Position numbers and translations under genes: made by a program | Shown here: positions 53,854 to 62,361 of the stretch, piece after piece | Layout of the letters: each line of letters starts with the position of its first letter | Position numbering within the stretch: the first letter of the stretch is position 1 | The notes under the pieces: model-generated | What the model was told of the DNA's origin: nothing | What the model saw: only the letters and a program-made list of their open reading frames with translations | Databases searched by the model: none | From: Nostoc sp. UHCC 0702 | Lineage (GTDB): Bacteria > Cyanobacteriota > Cyanobacteriia > Cyanobacteriales > Nostocaceae | DNA length: 64,000 nt | NCBI GenBank assembly: GCA_017164015.1 | Contig: CP071065.1 | Span: 1,181,409 to 1,245,408, forward strand | Direction of reading: 5' to 3'

Positions 53854-55065
53854 ATGCGTCAGTACCCTCTCATCAGAAAAACACTTCAGAATCGTTACCA
53901 GACTATCACACCCTTGGTGAGTGGAGGATCTGATGGCAGTACCTACTTGTTAACAGGGGAAACACGCAATAACCAACAGTATCCTCTTCTGATCAAAAAA
54001 ATACTTCGGAATCGCTTTAAGATTGTCAAACTCCTGGCAAGAGGAGGATCTGGGGATACCTACTTAGCTATTGACTTAGATTTACCTGGCCAACCTCATT
54101 GTGTCGTCAAACATTTTCATCCCAAATATTCCAATCCTGATGTTGTGCCGATTGCCAAAAACCTATTTGCACGGGAAGCAGAAGGTTTGTATCAGTTAGG
54201 TAATAGCCACGACCAAATTCCTAGATTGTTTGCTCACTTTGATGAAGATGGGGATTTCTATTTAGTTCAAGAATTCATCGATGGACATAACTTAACTAAA
54301 GAAATCTCACCAGGTAAAATTCTGAGCGAAAATGCAGTCTTCAACCTCTTGAAAGACATCCTAGAAGTGTTGGTCTTCGTCCATCAACACAAAATCATTC
54401 ATCGGGATATCAAGCCCCAAAATTTGATGCGACGACGCTCTGATAAGAAGATTGTGTTAATTGACTTTGGGAGTATTAAGAAAATCAGTGCTTTGGGAGG
54501 CAACCTTACTGTTGCTGTTGGCACTCCTGGCTATATGCCAAGCGAACAAGCAAAGGGAAAACCAAAACTTAGTAGTGATATCTATGCAGTAGGAATTATT
54601 GGCATTCAAGCTTTGACAGGTATACCGCCTGAACAATTACAGGAAGATTTTGAGACTGGGGAAGTTATCTGGCGTGACAAGGCGCAGGTAAGCGATAGGC
54701 TAGCAGATATTTTGGACAAAATGGTTAGGGAACGCCATAACCATCGTTACCAGTCCGCAGAAGAAGCTTTGCAAGCACTTGTTCCTACTATGGCGTTGTC
54801 CCAAGCATCGGAATCTACTGCTAGTGAGGAATACACCAGTGAGAATTATTCACAAGTGTATAGAAAGTTTCTTTTGTTCTTGGGGGTCGGCCTCGGCACT
54901 TTCAGTAGTATATTACTAATAATTTTGCTCTATACATTCTTGCAGAGTAGTATATTACTACCAAACCAACCTAATCCATTAGAAAAGTTGAGAAAAAAAT
55001 TTTTTGACCCACCGTCTACTCATATACATAATCCAGAAGTTCAGCGAAGACTATACAAAAATTAA
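53854..55065 (+). CDS. Membrane-anchored Ser/Thr protein kinase with duplicated N-terminal glycine-loop segment
   Basis: The 403-residue Hanks-type kinase carries the VAIK-like Lys in HCVVKHFHP (K86), HRDIKPQN (183-190) and DFG (204-206), so it should be active. Residues 43-75 are the functional lobe start (ILRNRFKIVKLLARGGSGDT). Residues 4-36 (TLQNRYQTITPLVSGGSDGST) are a second, degenerate copy of that same segment. One TM helix (about 340-363) and a 40-residue outer tail follow the kinase. The next gene, a PstS-like binding protein, may be its sensor partner. Confidence 0.93.
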   Translation: MRQYPLIRKTLQNRYQTITPLVSGGSDGSTYLLTGETRNNQQYPLLIKKILRNRFKIVKLLARGGSGDTYLAIDLDLPGQPHCVVKHFHPKYSNPDVVPIAKNLFAREAEGLYQLGNSHDQIPRLFAHFDEDGDFYLVQEFIDGHNLTKEISPGKILSENAVFNLLKDILEVLVFVHQHKIIHRDIKPQNLMRRRSDKKIVLIDFGSIKKISALGGNLTVAVGTPGYMPSEQAKGKPKLSSDIYAVGIIGIQALTGIPPEQLQEDFETGEVIWRDKAQVSDRLADILDKMVRERHNHRYQSAEEALQALVPTMALSQASESTASEEYTSENYSQVYRKFLLFLGVGLGTFSSILLIILLYTFLQSSILLPNQPNPLEKLRKKFFDPPSTHIHNPEVQRRLYKN

Positions 55066-55362
55066 TTGCATGATTGCAGGCGTTATCAATGGTAAATTCA
55101 ACTTCATCAGATGAACAAGAGTTAATAATTTATCAGGCAATAAAAATAATGATTAAAAATGCAATTTTAGTATTAATATTTTAGATAAATAGGTAGGTGT
55201 AAATAAATGAAATATTTTAGTCATAAAAGTTTGTATTAAGCGGCTTAACCCTTCAGCTTAAGCCCTGAATAAAAACTAATAGTGTACATGGTAGATATTT
55301 AATTACACCCAGCTACTCATAGCTGAAATAGTCAATAAAATACACAATTTTCCTCGAATAAG

Positions 55363-56442
55363 ATGGACAATACAAACCAAAAAAAAGCCTTAATAAAAAC
55401 AGATGTTGCAGTATTTGTGAGAGGTTTGCTTATTGGCAAGGCGTTAACACTTGTAGTTATTGGCGGACTGCTCTGGTGGTTACTCAAGCCTAGTGAAGTG
55501 TCCCGCCAGAGCAGTAACTCTAGCTCTGATGAAAGTTTCAAGGCTATCTCTTTTGGTACATCAACCTTTGAGTCACTTCCTAATGTCCCAATCGACTCAT
55601 TCAACTATGGCGGGAGTGCAGCTTGGGCACCTATTCGGCAATTAGTAGATTCTCAAATCCTCAGCGCTCGTCCTGAACTACAATTGCGCTATTTAAACCC
55701 CGTTAACGGTAGCCCAAGTTCTAGCTCAGGTATACGTATGTTGCTTGACGGACAATTTGATTTTGCTCAATCTTCCCGTCCCCTCACAGATGAAGAAAAA
55801 GCCATTGCTAGACAGCGAGGCTTGACACTTGAGCAACGTCAGGTAGGCATTGATGCCATAGCGGTGATAGTCAACCCATCACTGAACATACCAGGTTTAA
55901 CTATTAAACAGTTGCAGCAGATTTATTTAGGGGAGATTAATAACTGGAAACAGGTGGGTGGGCCAAACCTAGCCATTACTCCTTTCTCTCAACGACTAGA
56001 GAAGGCAGACACAGTAATTTTTTCTACAAAAAGTGATTTTGACAAGCAAGCGCTTAACTCTCAGATCAAGTATGTATACTCTAGCACAGAGGCTGTGCGG
56101 CAAGTTAGCAAAAACGCTGGTGCTATATATTACGATTCTGCGCGTGCAGTGATATCTCAATGTAGTGTGAAACCTTTACCACTGGGCCGCACTTCTAGTG
56201 AGCTAATTCCACCCTACCGCGAACCCTTGGTGTCACCTGATCAATGCCCGCGTCAGCGCAACCGGGTAAATACTGAAGCTATCAAAAATGACAGCTATCC
56301 TATTACCACTAGTTTGTTTGTGATTATTAAGCAAAACAAAGACCGGGAACAGAAGGTTGGCGAAGCCTATAGCAATCTTTTACTTACCGACCAAGGTCAA
56401 AATGCACTTGAACAAGCTGGGTTCACAGGGGTTCGCAAGTGA
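55363..56442 (+). CDS. Membrane-anchored PstS-like substrate-binding protein
   Basis: The 359-residue protein has one N-terminal TM helix (about 26-43, LTLVVIGGLLWWLL) and a PBP-II domain of the phosphate-binding type. FNYGGSAAWAPIRQLV, DFAQSSRPLTDEEKAIARQRG, VGIDAIAVIVNPSL, LTIKQLQQIYLGEINNWKQVGG and the closing LLTDQGQNALEQAGF are characteristic. The uncleaved anchor and the lack of pstCAB neighbours argue for a sensing rather than transport role. In cyanobacteria such domains are often fused or adjacent to Ser/Thr kinases, as here (298 bp after the kinase, same strand). Confidence 0.88.
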   Translation: MDNTNQKKALIKTDVAVFVRGLLIGKALTLVVIGGLLWWLLKPSEVSRQSSNSSSDESFKAISFGTSTFESLPNVPIDSFNYGGSAAWAPIRQLVDSQILSARPELQLRYLNPVNGSPSSSSGIRMLLDGQFDFAQSSRPLTDEEKAIARQRGLTLEQRQVGIDAIAVIVNPSLNIPGLTIKQLQQIYLGEINNWKQVGGPNLAITPFSQRLEKADTVIFSTKSDFDKQALNSQIKYVYSSTEAVRQVSKNAGAIYYDSARAVISQCSVKPLPLGRTSSELIPPYREPLVSPDQCPRQRNRVNTEAIKNDSYPITTSLFVIIKQNKDREQKVGEAYSNLLLTDQGQNALEQAGFTGVRK

Positions 56443-57305
56443 GGGGTAGTGTAAAAATCAGGTTTTTAAGCCTAGTTCTGCCATAGGCGGTTGTCCCCAC
56501 GCGATCGCGCAGTGGTTGACGCCACTCCCAAAGGCTATGGGGAAACCACGGGGGTGGCTTTTCTTTGTAGGGGAGAGGTTTAGCAGAGGGGGAAAACAGT
56601 ATTTATCCAACTCACCTTTACCTAGTTGCGATCGCTGCGGACATATAGCAGGGGACTGGGGACTGGGGACTGGGGACTGGGTGAAAAGTCTTTTTGTGTA
56701 TAGGTTTTATCATCTGTTGATGTCCTAACCACCTTGGCTATTGCTATATATCACAAGTAATTTAGCAGACATGCTATAAAAGTAAACTGCTCTATTTACA
56801 GCTATTTTCAGGTAACTGAAGATAGCTTTGATGGTTAGTTGTCAGTGCAAGTAAACGCGATCGCACTGACTATTAATGGTATAAGTGCATAGTGACGACT
56901 GATTCTTCTTGGGACTACACTAGGGATTTGTTGAGTTAACTTTATTTTTGCCTACCTAATTAATGTATGAAATGCCTAACCGCTTTGGGACTTATCATTA
57001 GACATCGCTTGAAATATTGTGATTTTCATAAAAAATCATAGGCATTGAGCCTCATAAATGATATTTGCACTTTTTTGAACTTTCAGCCATAATACATGCA
57101 GTTTTTAGCAATTAGCCTCAAATCAGTTCATTGAAAATAAATCGTCCATCAAAACTTTTTTGTTTTGAGGTGGAACTATTTTGTGGTCTAATTGTCTTGA
57201 CCTAAGTAATTAGCATATATTTTCATGCTGGTTTCTTCCGGATAATCTGGAAAAACGGGGAAAATTTGTGCTAGTAAATCCTACTGTCGCTCATCAATCA
57301 CACGA
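56443..57305. other. Long intergenic region with two repeat elements
   Basis: 56455-56560 holds a palindromic repeat (CATAGGCGGTTGTCCCC, then GGGGAAACCACGGG). 56644-56748 is the TATAGC element. 56749-57305 is AT-rich, with no gene or recognised signal apart from a CGCGATCGC at 56858. Confidence 0.55.
56644..56748 (-). mobile_element. TATAGC-ended element, short copy with about four heptamers
   Basis: On the minus strand it reads TATAGCAATAGCC, TTAGGACATCAACAGATG, AAAGACTTTTCACC, a few CCCCAGT units and CCCCTGCTATA, matching 6649-7033 except for heptamer number. Confidence 0.75.
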
Positions 57306-58589
57306 ATGAGATTACGCTCTTTTTTTCTTAGCGTTATGAGTATTGTGCTGCTGTCTTCCACAGCAAAAGCAGCTAACTTAGAATCTTGGTACTTTGACAC
57401 TGCACAAAACCAACTCAACATCACCACAGAATCCGCAGTTCAACCAAGAGTATTTTTAATTAATAACCCCACGCGACTGGTTATTGACCTTCCTAAAACC
57501 CAAATCAATGGAAATACAGCTCGTCAAAGCTTTGGGTCAAAAATTCGAGAAATTCGCATTGGCAAAGTTGACTCTGATACAACTAGATTAGTGGTTGAAT
57601 TAGCACCTGGCTACACCGTTTCTCCCGAAAAATTACTCATTAAAGGAGATTCTTCCTCTCATTGGATAGTCAACATTGGAGCAATTGAGCGCAGCAACAA
57701 CAATATTTCATCTGCTATTGAAGAAAAGATTCCTGTTCCCATCGGTGATATTTCTACCTTTGCTGGCGTTGTTCCTTTAGGCAAGGAAATCTCGCAGCTA
57801 AATTCTCAAGTTAAAGTCTTGATGGCTCGCTACAAATCTATAGAACCAGGAATGTTTTTCTTGGATTTAGACACAGGTAACTATCTGGACTTCAACGGGG
57901 AAAAGGCATTTCCAGCGGCTAGCACAATTAAGTTTCCAGTTCTGGTAGCGCTGTTTCAAGAAGTGGATGCAGGTAGAATCAAGCTGAACGAAACTTTGGT
58001 GATGCGGCGTGACTTAATGACTGGAGGTTCTGGAGTCATGCAGTATAAACGGTCTGGAACTCGCTTTAGTCTTTTGGAAACTGCTACCAAAATGATTACC
58101 ATCAGCGACAACACCGCCACCAACATGATTATTGACCGTTTAGGTGGTAAAGCTAAATTGAATCAGCGTTTCCGTAATTGGGGACTGCAAAATACTGTGA
58201 TTCGCAATTTGCTAGGTGACTTCAAGGGTACTAATACAACCAGTGCTAAAGACTTGGTAAGACTGTCAGCGCTAATTGCTAATCAGAACAATCAGGTATT
58301 GAGTAATTCTAGTCGTACCCAAGTTTTGAATATCATGCGTCGTGTCCACAACAGAAGCTTACTACCTTCTGGACTTGGTAAAGGAGCGGTAATTGCTCAC
58401 AAAACTGGAACGCTGGGAGTTATCCTCGGTGACGCCGGTATTATTGAGATGCCGTCTGGTAAACGTTACTTGGCAGGCATTATGGTGAGAAGACCTTTTA
58501 ACGACTTGAGAGGTAAGGCTTTTATCACTCAAGTTTCCCGACTGGTGTATGGCTACTTAGATCAACCAACAGTAGCTCAGCAGCCTTGA
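57306..58589 (+). CDS. AMIN-domain serine hydrolase, class A beta-lactamase fold
   Basis: The 427-residue exported protein has a signal peptide (to about 22, ending AKA), and an AMIN domain at about 23-115 (SWYFDTAQNQLNITTE, NNPTRLVIDLP) that binds peptidoglycan or polysaccharide. A beta-lactamase-like hydrolase follows from about 165. Catalytic motifs are S206-T-I-K209, S267-D-N269 and K366-T-G368. The omega-loop region reads RNLLGDFKGTN, without the general-base Glu that class A beta-lactamases need for deacylation. It is therefore more likely a penicillin-binding or peptidoglycan-acting enzyme than a resistance enzyme (inference). Confidence 0.9.
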   Translation: MRLRSFFLSVMSIVLLSSTAKAANLESWYFDTAQNQLNITTESAVQPRVFLINNPTRLVIDLPKTQINGNTARQSFGSKIREIRIGKVDSDTTRLVVELAPGYTVSPEKLLIKGDSSSHWIVNIGAIERSNNNISSAIEEKIPVPIGDISTFAGVVPLGKEISQLNSQVKVLMARYKSIEPGMFFLDLDTGNYLDFNGEKAFPAASTIKFPVLVALFQEVDAGRIKLNETLVMRRDLMTGGSGVMQYKRSGTRFSLLETATKMITISDNTATNMIIDRLGGKAKLNQRFRNWGLQNTVIRNLLGDFKGTNTTSAKDLVRLSALIANQNNQVLSNSSRTQVLNIMRRVHNRSLLPSGLGKGAVIAHKTGTLGVILGDAGIIEMPSGKRYLAGIMVRRPFNDLRGKAFITQVSRLVYGYLDQPTVAQQP

Positions 58590-58597
58590 TAATTAAG

Positions 58598-58820
58598 AGT
58601 TGGGAGTTGGGAGTTGGGAGTTAGGAGTTAGGAGTTAGGAGTTAGGAGTTGAGAGTTAGGAGTTGACAGTTAGGAGTTAGGAGTTAGGAGTTAGGAGTTG
58701 ACAGTTAGGAGTTAGGAACTTATTATTTCCCCATCTCCCCATCCCCCCATCTCCCCATCTCCCCATCTCCTCATCCCTCCATCTCCCCATCTCCCCATCC
58801 CTCATCTCCCCATCTCCCCG
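58598..58820. repeat. TTAGGAG and CCCCATCT tandem repeats
   Basis: About sixteen TTAGGAG/TTGGGAG heptamers (58600-58718) are followed by CCCCATCT octamers (58730-58818). This is the spacer between the hydrolase and pentapeptide genes. Confidence 0.9.
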
Positions 58821-58949
58821 GCATATTTAATCACTTCAATTTATCAAATTGAGTAAATATAATATTTGATATTATCAATCAGCTTATTTAAAGTAAAAAC
58901 ATAAAGTAGTTTAGTGGCGGTTTCCAAGAAGTAAAGCCGCGGGAGTCTC

Positions 58950-59489
58950 ATGAATAAATCAATTTCTAAAAAATTAACTAACTGGCTCGTAACTACAGTA
59001 TGTATGGTACTTGTGGTAGCATTTTCTCTAATTAACCAGCCTAGTGCTAGCGCTCAAGTAGAAACACCACCCGTAACCACAGAGTATACACCTGCTCCGA
59101 TCACACCTGCTCCTATCACGCCTGCTCCCATCACATCTGTAGCAGCAAACGTTAGACATTTACTACAAACCAACGAATGTGTAGGGTGCAACCTCATGGG
59201 AGCAACCCTAAAAGATGCAAACCTCCCTGCTGCGAACTTAGAGAATGCGAACTTGCAAGGTGCTGACTTAGAAAGAGCAAACTTACAAGGAACTAACCTC
59301 GCTGGTGCAAACCTGCAAGGTGCGGATTTGGGTAAGGCGAACTTCATGGGCGCAAACCTGGAAAGAGCAAACCTATTTGATGCGGACTTAGAGAAGGCAA
59401 ATCTCACAAACGCCAATATACTAGGCGCTAACCTCCAAGGTGCTGATTTTGAAGATGCAATCAGCCCCCAAGGATTCACTATGCAGTAA
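58950..59489 (+). CDS. Secreted pentapeptide-repeat protein
   Basis: The 179-residue protein has a signal peptide (about 1-36, TVCMVLVVAFSLINQPSASAQ). A short TPAPI tandem linker (three units at about 48-62) and then a run of about twenty A(D/N)Lxx pentapeptides (NLQGADLERANLQGTNLAG and similar) follow, forming a right-handed quadrilateral beta-helix. A CVGC motif (ECVGCNLMGA) precedes the repeats, as in many cyanobacterial pentapeptide proteins that begin with a CxxC pair. It is exported to periplasm or thylakoid lumen; the function is unknown. GGGAGTCTC precedes the ATG. Confidence 0.93.
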   Translation: MNKSISKKLTNWLVTTVCMVLVVAFSLINQPSASAQVETPPVTTEYTPAPITPAPITPAPITSVAANVRHLLQTNECVGCNLMGATLKDANLPAANLENANLQGADLERANLQGTNLAGANLQGADLGKANFMGANLERANLFDADLEKANLTNANILGANLQGADFEDAISPQGFTMQ

Positions 59490-59513
59490 TGAAAAGTGCA
59501 TAGCTACGTCGTT

Positions 59514-59548
59514 AACCCCTGCTGTCTTTCGTGACAGTTGGGGTTTTT
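59514..59548 (+). terminator. Intrinsic terminator of the pentapeptide gene
   Basis: AACCCC-TGCTGTC pairs with GACAGTT-GGGGTT around TTTCGT and is followed by TTT; it lies 25 bases after the stop codon. Confidence 0.9.
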
Positions 59549-59690
59549 ATACTAATTCGTAATTCGTAATTAAAAAAGTCAGATTTCAGTAGATGTTTTC
59601 CGGAATTAGCAACCTGGGTGTGGTAGTCATTTCCAGAACACAACTTATATTGAACTTCTATAACTAGCCTTCGGGGAATATAGCCCCATC

Positions 59691-59721
59691 AAAAAACCCG
59701 GTCTTTGCGATCGGGTTTTTT
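59691..59721 (-). terminator. Bidirectional intrinsic terminator
   Basis: AAAAAACCCGGTC pairs with GATCGGGTTTTTT. Read on the minus strand it stands about 80 bases after the structured omega-RNA-like region and could end that transcript. Confidence 0.75.
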
Positions 59722-59799
59722 GGTAATGGTGCAGATGTTGGTGCAATGTAATGATTGTCAGGCTTTCCGTCTACTACTATCCCCGTTGGCTTTCTCTTT

Positions 59800-60226
59800 G
59801 ACTCTCACCGGACTAAAGTCACGGTGATTTAAACTGTTGTTCCGAATGAGGCTAAAGCCGTCATTCTCCACAGTTATCTTTCTAGGGATTAACCCTGTGG
59901 GACAGTCAAACGTCCCCTATCCGACTTGGCTAAACGCTCCGTGGTTTAGCTGTGCGTTTACCTTGACTTTTGATACTAACAACATGAGCGCGAGTCCACA
60001 TATTTCACTAGTTTAGAACGCTCCCAAGGAAAGCTATTATTTGCCAGTGGTATAGGCGACGATTAACACGGCTGACTTACTGTGCGGGAGTTTCACCCCT
60101 ACTAGGATTGTTCAACGCGCTGCGGTTATTCCTACTCAAGTTGTTTTCCCAATTTTACCATGCGCTGGTAGCTTAAAAGCTACCAAATAGTTTTCATCCC
60201 TGGACTAAAGTCACAGGGTTTTCAAC
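59800..60226 (-). ncRNA. Orphan structured RNA region resembling an IscB omega-RNA (HEARO), no nuclease ORF
   Basis: On the minus strand the region starts GTTGAAAACCCTGTGACTTT. Its first hairpin is CCCTG-GAC/GTC-CAGGG (60198-60218); the second is GGTAGCTT/AAGCTACC (60167-60184). A segment GGGGTGAAACTCCCGCACAG follows, and near the end AAAGATAACTGTGGAGAATG and a last hairpin TCACCG-GAC/GTC-CGGTGA (59805-59827). These elements recall the omega-RNA/HEARO that precedes IscB-type HNH nucleases in cyanobacteria. No ORF follows; a terminator does. It could instead be a decayed ORF-less IS200/IS605-type element, the two GAC-TTTA-GTC hairpins being its ends. The assignment is from memory of motif style. 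Confidence 0.45.
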
Positions 60227-60259
60227 ATATCTTTTATAAGTACAGATAAGAACGAGTTT

Positions 60260-61621
60260 CTACCCAAATTTTCGATGATTGGTGTAACGTTCCCAAACTT
60301 GGTGAAAGTGCCGGATGCGGGATTCTTGGTATCTACCCAATGTGATCCCAGACTTGGCAGATGCCTTTAAACCCTGTTGGATGCGGCTTAGGTTCGAGGT
60401 ATCTTGATCAAAGACTTCACCAAGCCCTCCTAGTTCAGGGGCATTAGTCCAACTCTCCTCTGCTGTGAGCCAGTGCGTTTTGGCTGCTGGTGGGCGCTTA
60501 AGAGGAGGACACGGCAGTAACAACAGCACATCCATAATGCAAGAATTAGGGTCGTTGCCATTGGGTCGAAACCTAAACTGAAGTGGTGCCCCGACTCCAG
60601 CCCAAGGCATGAAGTTAGGGAAAATGAAGTAAGAAATAGCATCCAGCATTTCCGTGTCAGATAGATTCGAGCAGTCAACGCCAAGCTGATTGGACATTCT
60701 AGCCCGTGCCGCTTCCGCAGCATACGCGCGTGCAGTCATACCTTGAGGCACTTTTACCTTAGTTAGATCAGCACCTTCAAAAGCTGCTAGCGCCTCAGCC
60801 AATGCTTGTTGATCAAGTTGAGTACCTAAATGCGGACTCTGAACTGCAAAAGGTGTAATCATACGGCTGTGGCGACCGTACACATCGTATTGCGAATTGG
60901 CATCACCAGTGAATTTCAGAATTTGTGGGTGAGTTGCCACCGAGTGATATGCTTCTATAAATGCTTCAAGTGTCACCTTCCAGTTAGCTGGCATCACCTT
61001 GGCTACATGTACCGCAGTAAAGCGGTTTTCGAGAGGGAAGTATTTAAAGTGTTCTGATATATTTTCCAGATAAGCTTCTAGTGGTTCGCAATTAGGATCA
61101 AAGTTGATAAATACAAAACCCTGCCACGTCGCTACCTTTACTTCAGGCAAACTAAAGGTATTTTCGTCTACATGCTCGAAATCCCATCCGCAGGGAATAT
61201 GGGCAAGTGTGCCATTCAGCTTCCATGTCCAACCGTGAAACGGACACCGGAACGCCAGAACGTTGCCATCATTAATGCACAACTGCGTTCCTCGGTGTAA
61301 ACAAGAGTTGTAAAAGGCTCGGATTTCCTTGGCGTTGCTACGGACAACGATTACTGATAAATCAGCAATATTATATACTGTATAGTCACCAATCTCAGGA
61401 ATATCCTCTTCACGACATGCCCATTGCCAGACCTTCTTCCATAGGTTTTCTACCTCAATGTTGTGATAATCCTGAGAAAAGAAAACTTCTCGTGAAACGT
61501 CCTCCGTTCCCAGGTTGGGCGCTGATTCCTCTAGCAGCACCGGAGGTACCGACCGGGTATCAGCTCGCAGCAGATCTTGGACTGTTGGGATTTGGTGTCT
61601 AAAAAAGTTAATCGTGGTCAT
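60260..61621 (-). CDS. Rieske-type aromatic ring-hydroxylating oxygenase, alpha subunit
   Basis: The 453-residue protein has a Rieske [2Fe-2S] domain with CLHRGTQLC (Cys-x-His) and CPFHGWTW (Cys-x-x-His) near residues 105-135. A catalytic domain carries the mononuclear-iron motif around EAFIEAYHSVATHP (Asp/Glu and two His). It is an oxygenase of unknown substrate; related proteins hydroxylate or demethylate aromatic or quaternary-amine compounds. No reductase or beta subunit is adjacent. AAGGATGCT precedes the ATG. Confidence 0.92.
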   Translation of the reverse strand: MTTINFFRHQIPTVQDLLRADTRSVPPVLLEESAPNLGTEDVSREVFFSQDYHNIEVENLWKKVWQWACREEDIPEIGDYTVYNIADLSVIVVRSNAKEIRAFYNSCLHRGTQLCINDGNVLAFRCPFHGWTWKLNGTLAHIPCGWDFEHVDENTFSLPEVKVATWQGFVFINFDPNCEPLEAYLENISEHFKYFPLENRFTAVHVAKVMPANWKVTLEAFIEAYHSVATHPQILKFTGDANSQYDVYGRHSRMITPFAVQSPHLGTQLDQQALAEALAAFEGADLTKVKVPQGMTARAYAAEAARARMSNQLGVDCSNLSDTEMLDAISYFIFPNFMPWAGVGAPLQFRFRPNGNDPNSCIMDVLLLLPCPPLKRPPAAKTHWLTAEESWTNAPELGGLGEVFDQDTSNLSRIQQGLKASAKSGITLGRYQESRIRHFHQVWERYTNHRKFG

Positions 61622-61696
61622 AGCATCCTTATGCTAGGTTTGCGACATTGCTGAAATTGTAATGTTTTAAGCAACAATCAAAGGCGAAACCAAACC

Positions 61697-62305
61697 TTAA
61701 TGTGATTGCGATCGCACCATCCAAGCCAAAATACCCAAGATTTGCTCTACTGGGGGAATCAAGTACTCAGTTAAATCAATAGTCACAGTATTATTCTCTA
61801 ACTTCAGGAACGTCCACAAGTTGCCACTGGTAACGCTACCGTAGATAGTAGCGATCGCTTTTTCATTTTTGCTATTAAACCTTTGAGCAGCAACCATTTC
61901 GGCGATACACTGCCCAAAACCACCTTTAAGATTTTCTTTTTTGGCTTCCACAATCACCACTGCTGGGGCTTCAATAAATAACTGTTCTGGCGAAAGGCTG
62001 ATCAGAAAGTCGCAAAATCCTGCTAGTCCAACTTTTGGTTCAACGTTAAATTCTTCTCCAGAAAAAAAACTGATTTCCCTGTTAAAAATTTTTCGGACTT
62101 CAAACAATATTGGGCTGATAATTAATTCTGATCTAGCTTTCTCAGAACCCATGGCAATTGCTAACTGGATACTTTCTGCTAGAAATTCAGCCAGCAGAGG
62201 ACTAGGTGATATTGATTCTATAGCAGGTAAAAATCGTCCGCCTTCTAGTAGGGTAAGGTTAAAGTCTTGTTTTACCTTTCTTAGAGAAAAATCTCTATAA
62301 GACAT
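61697..62305 (-). CDS. PD-(D/E)XK nuclease-like hypothetical protein
   Basis: The 202-residue protein contains GLAGFCDFLISLS followed 17 residues later by VVIVEAKKENLKGGFGQ. This Asp...Glu-x-Lys arrangement with a following Gln helix (QCIAEMVAAQRF) is typical of PD-(D/E)XK folds. An N-terminal helix pair includes a conserved-looking Glu (ARSELIISPILFEV). The fold is inferred from motif spacing. It starts 57 bp after the R3H ATPase stop, separated by a CCCCTCTCCT...AGGAGAGGGG hairpin, so the two may share a transcript. No methyltransferase is nearby, so classical restriction is unlikely. Confidence 0.7.
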   Translation of the reverse strand: MSYRDFSLRKVKQDFNLTLLEGGRFLPAIESISPSPLLAEFLAESIQLAIAMGSEKARSELIISPILFEVRKIFNREISFFSGEEFNVEPKVGLAGFCDFLISLSPEQLFIEAPAVVIVEAKKENLKGGFGQCIAEMVAAQRFNSKNEKAIATIYGSVTSGNLWTFLKLENNTVTIDLTEYLIPPVEQILGILAWMVRSQSH

Positions 62306-62361
62306 AGGCTGTCTGTGGTGAATTCCCCTCTCCTACTACAAGGAGAGGGGTTAAGTTGAGA

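Noticed and set aside
57906-58589. Beta-lactam resistance gene
   Set aside because: AMIN fusion and the missing omega-loop Glu point to a cell-wall enzyme.
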